Counted from the stretch's first letter, positions 55,401 through 63,943 are shown. The stretch: DNA of 64,000 nt from CFX5 sp023384495 (GCA_048499455.1 JASNZV010000020.1:1-64000); one strand, 5' to 3'. Notes: generated from the sequence alone by a model not told the origin. Program-made: numbers and translations.

Positions 55401-55618
55401 GAACAGAGGTTGCTCAGGTTGCCGGCGCCACAGGCGGCGTGGACGATCTGTACCGTCAGCGCCAGAATCAACGCCAAACCCACACCCGCCGCGGCAAACC
55501 GGTAGGCAAGCGGCCAACGTTTGGCCTGCGTACGCAGTGAATTGCGGCTGGTTTCAAACAGCGTGACGAATAGCCCACTCACTTTTGACCCACCCACTTT
55601 TGAGATGTACTTATTCAT
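52418..55618 (-). CDS. 1066-residue exported protein with Tc-toxin-A-like C-terminus
   Basis: A long basic head is followed by a hydrophobic export helix (AAAGVGLALILALTVQIVHA, about residues 42-61). Most of the chain is alpha-helical with heptad-like stretches (residues about 120-900, e.g. AEAQGEIDIAAQQYQSML, LELASQLELAARLAYLAARR) and scattered Cys pairs. The last 150 residues turn beta-rich: FAGCLFDYRLIPP, FLGRPLASSGWQVVI and LQQLTDIELKISTTYASR. That resembles the closing domain of TcA subunits, where a W-containing strand precedes SDVILHIRYTAR. Homology is tentative. There is no LYLPLI tag. The gene is in operon with the 488- and 519-residue proteins. It could be a pore-forming, adhesive or scaffold protein. 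Confidence 0.6.
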   Translation of the reverse strand: MNKYISKVGGSKVSGLFVTLFETSRNSLRTQAKRWPLAYRFAAAGVGLALILALTVQIVHAACGAGNLSNLCSTSYGLVGNPSTLNLPAGNNGPTVAIVDQAALLSSGPLFYPDYKVLETKARALLDRSMKFRQDISPYRGINNFNDLVRHFDEKSGFSASYTDPVVGQLTLQQRIDLADADLRQARNIYAFLTIYAPEARLRGDDGTDPAFPGADYKNTLCAQAENPSPPDPQHTGRVLDPIIDWCNFPARLRQAAREAAYLRMIFAQQFMVDALGLHFSAGTLLGGEIFVRQEVAKLEAAKYQFGLAQQGLSEALGYRLGSGCYLADFYTQTEWALLSRAAEGQLTTQHHIATRLSYLDINTVADVPRAQNAAIDTYRAGSTEAYVKLIGLSGLAALNNAGGAGCNAKGARPDGALVAQMTLTMLDTRSAARELRENRNIFGFDIRFTPARPYHTAFGSTDKGLWEQAKEAADLALQIQLQTENAERIFDLNQQDLAKAILATNNKVDNEIQIGAGCDLQTFATDQAWYACIDDMIKHTQECDPQSNTFDACMQRTTDGQPPKPDGSNWLILVSDMRAARQDLRTAWLGVEAAIKKRDNIVKRADTEVMRNTKVKSATYSGAVETSVFEAIIAAAQFIDVTSAGEVTFHPGAVVEAGLRPAQIMRQAAHDMEIADANSEAVVRNLFYDMAEAQGEIDIAAQQYQSMLTRFNGVVGQTGHDVYQSKREHAYTTALPANDPSYRMVRDSRRLELASQLELAARLAYLAARRAEYEYTARLSANNFRISDIYKARTANDILKFLQDLDGAVANLPGGVRDAETNQSDLTISVAQHLLGLTDQYLKGQGVADANLQTERSNRFRQWVAQNSLLGGDGKPTLVFSYTTSSATKGIISQVVTQDYGFYWLHKVGGVGQPKPTSNGFGVNLVSAQRGDLGYRQVRVSQSGQVGLTSFAGCLFDYRLIPPAALLGLEFPLGQPTDLVTGVFNGDINGAHGNTTPGYSTPAFLGRPLASSGWQVVINAGSPNGILPDLDLQQLTDIELKISTTYASRSANTQPSASQCVRADY

Positions 55619-55660
55619 GACGCCTCCTTGCGCGCCGGTTGCTTGTCCAAGCCAGCGCGG

Positions 55661-57127
55661 TCATCGCTGCACCGCCTGAAGGTCAGCAAGCTGGGCAGCA
55701 AGCTCGGCGAGCTGCGCCTTCAACTCGGCGATCTCGGCGTCCACCCCGGCCGGCGTAGCGAGCGTGTCGCTGTTGAGCGCATCGCGCATCGCTGGGGGGA
55801 TGTACATCCCCAGTTGGAGCCAGACGAGCAGCTTGCCATCTTCGGCCGCATCCGAACTCTGCATGGCATAGCCGATGATTTTCCCTGCCTGGGTCGCTTT
55901 CATGGCGACACCTGGCTCGCTGCTGCTGGTCAGCGGGTCGCCGATGGCAATCGGCCCGTTCTCCAGCGAGAACTTGGTCGGCACGCGCCCGACCATCGCC
56001 ACGACGGTCTTGCTGTCGGTGATCAGGTTGGTGTTGCCCCCGGACAAATGAGTCACCCCTTGATCAAAGACCAATCCCGGGCTGGTCGAAACGACGCCGA
56101 CAATCACCCCCTCATAGGGTTTGCTGGACAAACGCACGGCTGTGAAGTCGCGATCTTCGGGGATAAAGACGACCAAATTGCCGGGTTCGATGCGTTGGTC
56201 GGTGGCAAAGGTTTCGGCAATGTCCTGATCGCAGCGCACATCGATGGGGCCGCTGCCCCGGCAATAGCCATTGAACCCTTGTATTGCATAAACTTTGCCA
56301 TACGCAACCACGTTGCCCGCGGCAACAACATGGGCGCCGGCTGTGAACGTGCCTGCGGTAGACATGTTGCCGCCAGACGAAATATCGCCGTCTGCCACGA
56401 GGGACCCCCGTGTACGGAACTGGCCCGTGGGGTCTACGAAAAAGCGATCTGCGCCAGCGTTTTCGTCTACAAAGTGCCAAATACCATCTTGAGCCACATA
56501 AATTCCATAGGTGCGATTGGCTGCCGAGTTTTCAAAGCGGATGCCCGAACCCCAACCGGGACCCGATGAAGTCACTTTCAATGCGCCCTCATTGGTTGCG
56601 CCTTTATTGATGATGAGCCCATTGATGGTTGCATCTTTCACCAAAGTGGTCGCCGTGCCCGCCGTCGTTGCGGATTGGGCTTGACCGGCCTGCATCGCCC
56701 AGGGCACGGGGTAAAGCCGTTGCCGCGGCAACATCTCGGGGTCGGGGGCGACGGTAATGCCGAGATAGAGATTGGCGTTGTCAAAGACCGTTGCGTTGAC
56801 CGGTGTGGCGTCGCCCACCACCACGCTAAAGTTGCCGTTGCGCACCACCACGTTGCCAAACGTCTCGCTGTGGAGCGCGGCGCCACCCGTCACCACATTG
56901 TAGATCTTCAGGGTGATGGTATAGCTGCCGGTCGCCAGGTTGCCATCGGCCAAACGCAGCGAGCCCTGATAGCTAAAGGCAGTCGGGATGGTGGCTACGT
57001 CGGGCGCCGCAACCACACTTGGCAATCCACTGGCCCAAGCGGTTGCGCCGCCGCCGCTCTGGATCAGCCAGGCGGCCACCAGGCTCATCACAATCAGCAG
57101 GGTAACTTTCAGAGGACGATAGTTCAT
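55661..57127 (-). CDS. Secreted tail-fibre-like protein with C-terminal coiled coil
   Basis: The 488-residue protein has a signal peptide (VTLLIVMSLVAAWLIQ). An N-terminal beta domain is common in exported Chloroflexota-type proteins (IPTAFSYQGSLRLADG, YTITLKIYN, YLGITVAPD). Next come short Gly/Thr-rich repeats typical of fibre shafts (SSGGNMSTAGTFTAG). A compact C-terminal domain reads QDIAETFATD, GVVSTSPGL, VAMVGRVPTKFS, GPIAIGDPLTSSSEPGVAM and IIGYAMQ, and the chain ends in a heptad coil (IAELKAQLAELAAQLADLQ). The C-terminal domain resembles self-cleaving or trimerising tail-fibre ends. ATG 57127 has AAGGAG 9-14 nt upstream. It is the first gene of the surface operon. Confidence 0.7.
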   Translation of the reverse strand: MNYRPLKVTLLIVMSLVAAWLIQSGGGATAWASGLPSVVAAPDVATIPTAFSYQGSLRLADGNLATGSYTITLKIYNVVTGGAALHSETFGNVVVRNGNFSVVVGDATPVNATVFDNANLYLGITVAPDPEMLPRQRLYPVPWAMQAGQAQSATTAGTATTLVKDATINGLIINKGATNEGALKVTSSGPGWGSGIRFENSAANRTYGIYVAQDGIWHFVDENAGADRFFVDPTGQFRTRGSLVADGDISSGGNMSTAGTFTAGAHVVAAGNVVAYGKVYAIQGFNGYCRGSGPIDVRCDQDIAETFATDQRIEPGNLVVFIPEDRDFTAVRLSSKPYEGVIVGVVSTSPGLVFDQGVTHLSGGNTNLITDSKTVVAMVGRVPTKFSLENGPIAIGDPLTSSSEPGVAMKATQAGKIIGYAMQSSDAAEDGKLLVWLQLGMYIPPAMRDALNSDTLATPAGVDAEIAELKAQLAELAAQLADLQAVQR

Positions 57128-57164
57128 TTTGAGGCTCCTTGTTGGAACGGTTAAGAAACGGTGG

Positions 57165-57312
57165 GTCAGCACACTGCCAACGGATTTTTGGAACAAATTG
57201 AGCGGATGATTTGGCGCAGAATCCGCTCCCAGCCGTCACTGTGGAGCGGATGACTGAGTAACTATCCGATCAATCCGCTCTCGGGGCGCCCACTGCGCCC
57301 CGTTGGCAGCTT
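57165..57312. repeat. MITE-like element, copy 3
   Basis: The block keeps the order of motifs seen in 7846-8016: CTGCCAACGGATTTTTGGAAC, GAGCGGATGA, AGAATCCGCTCCC, ATCCGATCAATCCGCTCTC and GTTGGCAGCTT, with complementary ends (CTGCCAACG/CGTTGGCAG). It lies between the tail-fibre-like gene and a 75-codon gene whose last codons it supplies. Confidence 0.55.
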
Positions 57313-57497
57313 ATTGCCTCGTCCTGTGGATCACGCCCCACCTGTTCCCACAAGAAGAGAAATAGTGCGTCCAGATCGGCAAAATGGACATTTTCGCCAC
57401 TCTGCACAGAGCAGGCAGAGGCGCGCCACGCGGCGTGCGGGCTATCTTGCCAGAGACGAACCAGATAGGATTGGTAGGTGGCGACAGGTTCATTCAT
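57270..57497 (-). CDS. Small conserved hypothetical protein, C-terminus from repeat
   Basis: The 75-residue frame from ATG 57497 contains YLVRLWQDSPHAAWRASA, CSVQSGENVHFADLDALFLFL, a pattern I associate with small proteins found next to regulators in Chloroflexota. The final codons (after EQVGRDPQD) lie in the MITE-like element, so the natural end may have been replaced. AGGGAGAG 18-25 nt upstream is distant, so translation may be weak. A TATACT hexamer at 57527-57532 could drive it. Function is unknown. Confidence 0.55.
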   Translation of the reverse strand: MNEPVATYQSYLVRLWQDSPHAAWRASACSVQSGENVHFADLDALFLFLWEQVGRDPQDEAISCQRGAVGAPRAD

Positions 57498-57543
57498 GAG
57501 TGGCTTTGTTGCTCTCCCTGATCCAGAGTATAATGAGGAACAA

Positions 57544-57571
57544 TACCAGGTCATTACCAGGTCATTACCAG
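57544..57571. promoter_or_regulatory. 11-bp-periodic direct repeats upstream of the SARP regulator
   Basis: TACCAGGTCAT occurs twice in tandem (57544, 57555) and TACCAG a third time (57566), so the core TACCAG recurs every 11 bp, one helical turn. SARP-family activators are known to bind direct repeats with this period. The site lies between the surface operon and the SARP/NB-ARC gene and could serve either. Confidence 0.6.
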
Positions 57572-57733
57572 ATTTTTCGGGCCTTTGGGTTCAGGGTATC
57601 GATATTGACCGCCCGGCGCTAAAGCGGCCGGGCTAACGATAAAATAAGGCCGCGCCCAGAAGCACCCGCCGGCCTTCGGTTGTCCTAGCCTGGGCGCCCT
57701 TTTAGGGCGCGTTCACGGCGGGGCGGTGTCCGC

Positions 57734-60700
57734 ATGAGCACAACCCAATTCCGCTTTTTTGGCCCCGGCCTCATCCTAGATGCAAGCGGCCAGCCCGTCG
57801 CCATGCGTTCACGCAAGCAGCTTGCCTTGCTCGTTTATCTCGCCACGGAACCCTCCATCGCCCACAGCCGTGAGACATTGATGGCGCTCTTTTGGCCCGA
57901 AGAAACGACGGCGGTCGCGCAAAACAACCTGCGCGTCACTCTCTCACGCCTGCGTACACTGGCCGGCAAGCTGGTTGCTACGGATGCGCCACCGGCTGAG
58001 TTGCTGATCACGGACCGCAGCAGCGTGCAACTTCATCCAGCGTGGATCGACCGCGTCGACGTGAACCACTTCAATCACCTGTTGGAGCGCACGCGGCAAC
58101 ATGCCCACCCCATGCGCAGCAAGTGCCTGCCCTGTCAAGCAGCGCTCACGGAAGCTGTTCAACTTTATCAGGACGATTTTCTGGCCGGCTTTGGGCTGGA
58201 CGGCTGCCCGGCTGTTGAGGAATGGCTCTATATGCAGCGCGAACGGCTGCACTTGCTGGTGATTGAAGCATACGGTGATCTGGCCGCCTATGCCGAAAGC
58301 AACGGCGATTTGAGCGCAGCTCGCAGCTTTACCCAACGCCAAATTGAAATCGACCCGCTGCGCGAACCCGCTTACCGGCAACAGATGCGTATTCTCGCCA
58401 AACAGGGCGAACGCAGCCTGGCTCTGGCCACCTTTGAACGCTGCCGCACGGTCTTGCGTGAAGAACTTGGCCTCGACCCAGAGTCGGAGACGCTCGCCCT
58501 TCATGCGCAACTCCTCGCGGGCGAAATTGAAGGGCCATCACAATCCGCGTCGCTGGCCCCAGCCGCCGCTGCGCTAACCACAGTGGCGGCGCCGCGCCAC
58601 AATCTTTCCCAACAATTGACCCCCTTCATCGGGCGCGAAGAGGAATTGGCGCAACTGCAGGCGCGGCTGGCCAACCCAACCTACCGCCTATTGAGCATTG
58701 TCGGGCCGGGTGGCATTGGCAAGTCACGGCTGGCGCAGCAGGTTGCCGCCCAACAGATCGGCAGGTTTGCCGATGGCGTCTATTTTGTCTCACTCACCCA
58801 GGCGCCTAGCATCGAGTCCATTCCGGCTGCGATCGCCGAAACCATCGGTCTGGCTTTTGTCGCCAGCCAAAAGAATCCAGCCGAGCAGTTGTTCGAGATG
58901 ATCGGCAGTAAACATCTGCTGTTGGTGCTGGACAACTTCGAACACCTTACTGAGGGCGCCGGGCTGCTGATCGATCTATTGCGGCAGGCGCCCAATGTTT
59001 TGCTGCTGGTCACCTCACGCGAACGGCTCAATCTCCAGGCCGAGGACCTCTTTGAGCTGCATGGGTTGCCCACCCCAGTCGATGCCACCGATGCGGTCGC
59101 CGGCGCCTTTGCTGCGGTGCGCCTCTTTGTCGATCGGGCGCATCGACTGGACAAGCATTTCAAACTGAGCGCCGCTCAACTCCCGCAGGTCGTGCGCATC
59201 TGCCAACTGGTCGAGGGCTTCCCGCTGGCGATTGAGCTGGCCGCCACCTGGCTGGGCCATCTGACCTGCCAGGAGATTGTGGCAGAATTGACAGCCGGGT
59301 TGGATCGGCTGGAAACCACGCTCGGCGATGTGGACCCGCAGCATCGCAGTTTACGCGCAGTCTTCAATTCCTCCTGGCGGCTGCTCTCCGCAGCGGAGCG
59401 ACAAACGCTGGCCCAATTGGCTATCTTCCGCGGTGGATTCCACATCGATGCAGCGCGCATCGTTGCCAATGCGTCTCCGTCCATCTTGAGCTCGCTGCGC
59501 AATAAATCGCTGCTGCGCTCGTCTGGCTCGCGCCGCTACGATATGCACGCACTCGTGCATCAATTCTCGGCAGAAATCCTAGCAACCAGTCCAGCAATTG
59601 AAGGGGTCCGCGACGCACATTGCCACTATTTTATGAACTTGCTGGCAGAAAAAACGGTCGCGCTCGACACCCGTGAAGCCGGGCTGGCCGGCAAGATCAT
59701 CGCCGTCGATTGGGAGAATGTCATGCTGGGGTGGCAGACGGCCACCGCACAGAGCGCGCTCCCCCGCATCGAACGTGCGCTGGAAGGGTTGATGCGCTTC
59801 TGTGATCTGCGCGGTCTCATCCAAGAGGTGGAAATGCTGCTCACCAGGGCCTTAACAGCAGTGGAAGCGGCAGAGAAGTTGCGTCACGACGCGAGACAAT
59901 GCCTGGAACTACGATGTCGATTGCTCTCCACCCTTGCCTATTTTGCCGAATGTAGTGGTCAATTTGACCGAACGGTCGAGCTATCGCAACAGGCCCTCAC
60001 ACTGGCCCATCAACTCAACGACGAAGCCCTGATCGTTGGCGTCTATCTAAATCAGGCCAAGGCATTCGAGTTAGTGCCCGACAATCACCAGGGGCTGGCG
60101 CTGGCTGAAAAGACTTTACAAATCGCGCAAACAGCGGGGCTTGAGTTGCAGGCGGGTGTCTGTCTGGAACTGATTGGGTACAACGCCTATGCGCTCGGCG
60201 ATTATCCTCGCTCCCGCGCAATCTATCAGCAATTGGTGGATTTTCACGAGCGTACTGGACGTTTAGAGCTGCCGACTCGCCTGGCGATCAGCATCTTGGG
60301 CCAAATCGCGCTTGAGCAGGGGCAGTATGAGCAGGGTCTCTATTATTCACAACACTTTCTCGAACGCAGTGAAGCCACCGATGACCGGGTCAACATCGCC
60401 CATGCCCACGACTATTTGGCCGGTGCATGGGCGCAGCTTGGCAACTATGCGCGATCGCTCGTCGCGGCTAGCAACTGTCAGGTGCGGGCAGATCTTTTGG
60501 GTGACACACTGCTCAGGCAAAGAGCATTGATCAGAAAAGCATTTGCCCATCGTCAAGCCGCAGCCGTACCCGAAGCATTGCTTTGTGCGGGCGAAGCGGT
60601 CACACTGGCACGGGGAGGTTCGTCCCCAACGCTGTTGGCGACTGCACTTGTCCAACTAGCCGAGGCGCAAATGGCAGCGGCATCACATCGCGGCGACTGG

Positions 60701-61075
60701 GAAGCGGCTGCGGAAAACTTTGTTGAAGCGATCACTCGTTTTCAAACGCTCGATCGACCGGTAAAAGGATTCGAAGCCCAGATCGGCCTGGCTGAACTGG
60801 CCTATCGGCAGGGTAATCTGGAGCCGGCTTTGCATCAAGTTACTCCGATCGTGCCGCGCCTGCCCATTCAGGCGGCCCCTGGCTGGGATGAGCCGCTCCG
60901 CGCCTACGTAGTTTGTGTGCAGATTCTGCGCGCCGCGCACGATGCCAGGGCCGAAGGGTTGCTCGACCAGGGTTTACAGTTGCTCGCCTGTCTCGCCCAG
61001 AACATCAGCGACCCTACACTTCGTGAGCACTTTCTGGATGCGATCCCGGCCCATCGCCAATTGCGGGCTTTGTGA
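57734..61075 (+). CDS. SARP/BTAD transcriptional regulator with NB-ARC ATPase and TPR tail
   Basis: The 1113-residue regulator has an OmpR-like winged helix (FFGPGLILDASGQPV, RSRKQLALLVYLA, NNLRVTLSRLRTL; residues 1-90) and a BTAD domain to about 260 (YQDDFLAGF, VEEWLYMQRERLH, EIDPLREPAYRQQMRIL, TLREELGLDP-like). A STAND ATPase follows, with Walker A GPGGIGKSR (about 325), Walker B LLLVLDNFEHL (about 395) and sensor LVTSRERL, and TPR-like helices extend from 660 to the end. This architecture activates secondary-metabolite or surface genes in actinomycetes and Chloroflexota. It is divergent from the surface operon, a likely target. ATG 57734 is used. Confidence 0.9.
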   Translation: MSTTQFRFFGPGLILDASGQPVAMRSRKQLALLVYLATEPSIAHSRETLMALFWPEETTAVAQNNLRVTLSRLRTLAGKLVATDAPPAELLITDRSSVQLHPAWIDRVDVNHFNHLLERTRQHAHPMRSKCLPCQAALTEAVQLYQDDFLAGFGLDGCPAVEEWLYMQRERLHLLVIEAYGDLAAYAESNGDLSAARSFTQRQIEIDPLREPAYRQQMRILAKQGERSLALATFERCRTVLREELGLDPESETLALHAQLLAGEIEGPSQSASLAPAAAALTTVAAPRHNLSQQLTPFIGREEELAQLQARLANPTYRLLSIVGPGGIGKSRLAQQVAAQQIGRFADGVYFVSLTQAPSIESIPAAIAETIGLAFVASQKNPAEQLFEMIGSKHLLLVLDNFEHLTEGAGLLIDLLRQAPNVLLLVTSRERLNLQAEDLFELHGLPTPVDATDAVAGAFAAVRLFVDRAHRLDKHFKLSAAQLPQVVRICQLVEGFPLAIELAATWLGHLTCQEIVAELTAGLDRLETTLGDVDPQHRSLRAVFNSSWRLLSAAERQTLAQLAIFRGGFHIDAARIVANASPSILSSLRNKSLLRSSGSRRYDMHALVHQFSAEILATSPAIEGVRDAHCHYFMNLLAEKTVALDTREAGLAGKIIAVDWENVMLGWQTATAQSALPRIERALEGLMRFCDLRGLIQEVEMLLTRALTAVEAAEKLRHDARQCLELRCRLLSTLAYFAECSGQFDRTVELSQQALTLAHQLNDEALIVGVYLNQAKAFELVPDNHQGLALAEKTLQIAQTAGLELQAGVCLELIGYNAYALGDYPRSRAIYQQLVDFHERTGRLELPTRLAISILGQIALEQGQYEQGLYYSQHFLERSEATDDRVNIAHAHDYLAGAWAQLGNYARSLVAASNCQVRADLLGDTLLRQRALIRKAFAHRQAAAVPEALLCAGEAVTLARGGSSPTLLATALVQLAEAQMAAASHRGDWEAAAENFVEAITRFQTLDRPVKGFEAQIGLAELAYRQGNLEPALHQVTPIVPRLPIQAAPGWDEPLRAYVVCVQILRAAHDARAEGLLDQGLQLLACLAQNISDPTLREHFLDAIPAHRQLRAL

Positions 61076-61102
61076 ACAGCGTAAGGCTGGCGTAGCGATC
61101 CT

Positions 61103-62032
61103 TTAAGGCTTGAGTCGTTCGCGGAAAAACATATCAACCACGGCTTCATGTTCGTACCCGTTTGCATCATGCCCGTGGCCGGGGTAGGCATAGAGCTTCT
61201 TCTCTGCCGAGCCGATGGCGCTGAAGACGGCATAGCCGGTTTCCGGCGGGCAGACATCGTCATTCAAACCAATGTTGACGATGATAGGACAGGTGATCTT
61301 ATCGGCGAAGTTGATGCAGTCGTAATAACCCCATGTCTCTGCAATGGCCGGCCCTGCATCGGGGTGGAAGCGTAGATAGTCGTTGATCTCCTGGTACGGT
61401 TGTGAATTGGTCAACTGAATGGCGTCAATCACCCCGGCCAGGTAGGGCGCGCCGGCAGCGGCCGCGGCGATCTCAGGGCGCATGGCTGCGGCGAGCAGCG
61501 TCAGCGCCCCGCCCTGACTGCTGCCACGAACGCCGATGCGCGCCGGGTCGACCTCGGGGCGTTGCAGCAGAAAGTCGATCACGCGCCAGGCGTCAACATA
61601 GAACCCCTTGTAGGCATAGGTGTTGCGGTCGATGATGTTGTGTGTCAACAGCCCCGGATAGCCGGGATTGACCTGCGCGTTGCTGCGCAACTTGCCGCGT
61701 GGGGCCGCGCCAAAGGCCGCGTATCCTTGTGCGGCGGCCCCTTTAGGCAGCGTCGGCTCGCTGATGTAACCGGGGTAGAAGACCTGCGCCGGCAGCAGGC
61801 TGCCCCGTTGGCGCGGCAGACAATACCACCCGGCCACGCGCACGTGGTCCAGGCTGTCATAGTGCACTTCGAAGACCTCGACCGTCGCTGTCGAGCGCAG
61901 GGGAGCGGGCGTCAGCGTGGCGTTGAGCGGGATGGCGGCGGCCTGGGCCAACACAGCATCCCAAAAGGCGTCAAAATCCGCGGGTTTGGTCACGGTTGCG
62001 CCATAGTCGGCAGGGTGTTGCGTGGAACGCAT
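61103..62032 (-). CDS. Acetylxylan esterase/cephalosporin-C deacetylase-family hydrolase
   Basis: The 309-residue alpha/beta hydrolase of the AXE1 type removes acetyl groups from sugars. The oxyanion region is PAQVFYPGY and the nucleophile Ser sits in GVRGSSQGGAL. The acid is in NIGLNDDVCPPET and the His in YPGHGHDANG. No signal peptide is present, so it acts on imported acetylated oligosaccharides. It follows htpG by 18 nt on the minus strand and may be co-transcribed with it. Confidence 0.9.
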   Translation of the reverse strand: MRSTQHPADYGATVTKPADFDAFWDAVLAQAAAIPLNATLTPAPLRSTATVEVFEVHYDSLDHVRVAGWYCLPRQRGSLLPAQVFYPGYISEPTLPKGAAAQGYAAFGAAPRGKLRSNAQVNPGYPGLLTHNIIDRNTYAYKGFYVDAWRVIDFLLQRPEVDPARIGVRGSSQGGALTLLAAAMRPEIAAAAAGAPYLAGVIDAIQLTNSQPYQEINDYLRFHPDAGPAIAETWGYYDCINFADKITCPIIVNIGLNDDVCPPETGYAVFSAIGSAEKKLYAYPGHGHDANGYEHEAVVDMFFRERLKP

Positions 62033-62050
62033 CAGGAAGTCCTTTCAAAT

Positions 62051-63943
62051 TTATTTTGCTCCCACCGCGGCTTCCATGAGGCGCTGGATACGCTCGACCA
62101 TGTCCGCAGGATTGGGGTGGATGCCTTCGAGCAAAAGCGCGTTGTCGAAGAGCTGTTCGATGGCCGCGTCGATCAGCGTTTCGTCGGTATGATTGGCAAG
62201 CATATACGCCAGGTTCGTCACCAGCGGGTGCGCCCGGTTGACCTCCAGCAGCTTCTTGGGGATCTCGTAATCCTGCTCGGTGAGCCGGCGGATGCGCTGG
62301 AGATCACGGTCGAAGCTGTTTTCGGGTGAGACCAGCCGGCACGGGCTGTTAACCAATGTTTTCGACTCGCGCACGCTGGTGATCCGCTCGCCAAGCACAG
62401 TCTGGAAGCGCGCAAGCAACCGGTCGAAATCCTCAATCGAGACCTTGGTTTCGTCTTCAGCCTTCTCTTTGGCCGCAGCTTTGGGCAACTCCAGGCCGGC
62501 GTCGTCGACATTTTGCAGCGGCTTGCCCTCATATTCGCGCAGCATCGTGGTCATGAAGCCGTCGATGGGGTCGGTGAGATAGAGCACTTCGATCTCGTGG
62601 GCGCGGAAATAGTCGAGATGGGGGCTGCGCGCCACCGATTTCAAGTCGTCGCCCAGCACGTAATAGATCGACTTCTGTTCGGCATCCATGCGCCCGGCAT
62701 ATTGCTTGAGCGAGACCCACTCGTCGGCGCCGGCGGCTTGAGTGGTGTGAAAACGCAACAGTTCAATAAGATGCTCATGGTTGGCTGGGTCACTCGCCAC
62801 GCCCTCTTTGACAAAGACCCCAAACTCGCGCCAAAAGGTGGCGAATTTTTCCTCATTTTGCTCGGCCACTGTTTTGAGTTCGCGGAAGACACGATTGCTC
62901 AGCGCACGCTTGAGTTGGCGCAACACCGGGTTGCTCTGCACCATCTCGCGCGAGACGTTGAGCGGCAGGTCTTCCGAATCGACCACGCCCTCGACAAAGC
63001 GCAGATACTCGGGCAGAAGGTCACGGTTGCGCTGCTGGATCAAAATTTTGCGCGAATAGAGGCGCAGCCCGTGGTCGCTGTTCATTTGAAAGAGGCCCCG
63101 GTCGCGCTGGGTGGGCACAAAGAGCAACGCCCGCATGTTGACTGGCGCATCGGTCACCAGGTGAATGTGCGCCAGGGGGGGCTCGCTGTCAAACGTGAGT
63201 TGCTTGTAAAACTCTTCGTACTCTTCGGGCTTGACCTGGGCCGGGCCTTGCCGCCAAAGGGCCGTCTGCCGGTTGACCACCTTCTCACCGCCATCGCTCT
63301 GTTTGAGGTAGATGGGGAACGAAACGTAGTCCGAGTGCTTCTTGATGATCTGTTCCAGCCGCCAGGAATTGGCAAATTCCGCGGCGTCGTCCTTGAGCCT
63401 GATCACAATTGTCGTGCCCCGTTCGGCCTTCTCTGCCGGCGCCAGCGTAAACTGGCTATCCCCTTGCGAGGACCACCGCCACGCCTGCTCATCAAGCCGA
63501 TAGGAGCGCGAGGTAACGGTCACTTCGGCGGCGACCATAAAGGCGGAATAGAAACCGACGCCAAACTGGCCGATGATCTCATCCAGCCGCGCCTGGTCGG
63601 AGGCGGCGTTTTGCATAAAGTTTTTGGCGCCGGAATGGGCGATGGTGCCCAGATTCTGCACCAGCTCGTCACGGTTCATGCCGATGCCGCGGTCGGTGAT
63701 CGTGATGGTCTTGGCCTCTTCATCGGCGGCGACATGGATCGCCAACTCGGCGTTGGCGTCGACCACGTCCTGGTTGGTGAGCAACTCAAACTGGATGCGG
63801 TTGAGCGCATCCGATGCATTGGAAATCAGCTCGCGCAAGAAGATCTCTCGGTCGGTGTACAATGAATGGGCGAGAATATCGAGCAGTTGTTTGACTTCTG
63901 TCCGATATTCCAGCGCCTCTGGAGTGGGTGTCTGCTCAGTCAT
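62051..63943 (-). CDS. htpG: Chaperone HtpG (Hsp90)
   Basis: The 630-residue ATP-dependent chaperone has GHKL ATPase motifs: YTDREIFLRELISNASDAL, TITDRGIGMNRDEL, GQFGVGFYSAFMVA and RGTTIVIRLKD. The middle domain follows (LFVPTQRD, YSRKILIQ, GVVDSEDLPLNVSREMVQ), and the C-terminal dimerisation domain ends without an MEEVD tail, as in bacteria. GGGAGG lies 10-15 nt before ATG 63943. Length is normal. Bases 63944-64000 contain only the start of its upstream region. Confidence 0.97.
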   Translation of the reverse strand: MTEQTPTPEALEYRTEVKQLLDILAHSLYTDREIFLRELISNASDALNRIQFELLTNQDVVDANAELAIHVAADEEAKTITITDRGIGMNRDELVQNLGTIAHSGAKNFMQNAASDQARLDEIIGQFGVGFYSAFMVAAEVTVTSRSYRLDEQAWRWSSQGDSQFTLAPAEKAERGTTIVIRLKDDAAEFANSWRLEQIIKKHSDYVSFPIYLKQSDGGEKVVNRQTALWRQGPAQVKPEEYEEFYKQLTFDSEPPLAHIHLVTDAPVNMRALLFVPTQRDRGLFQMNSDHGLRLYSRKILIQQRNRDLLPEYLRFVEGVVDSEDLPLNVSREMVQSNPVLRQLKRALSNRVFRELKTVAEQNEEKFATFWREFGVFVKEGVASDPANHEHLIELLRFHTTQAAGADEWVSLKQYAGRMDAEQKSIYYVLGDDLKSVARSPHLDYFRAHEIEVLYLTDPIDGFMTTMLREYEGKPLQNVDDAGLELPKAAAKEKAEDETKVSIEDFDRLLARFQTVLGERITSVRESKTLVNSPCRLVSPENSFDRDLQRIRRLTEQDYEIPKKLLEVNRAHPLVTNLAYMLANHTDETLIDAAIEQLFDNALLLEGIHPNPADMVERIQRLMEAAVGAK

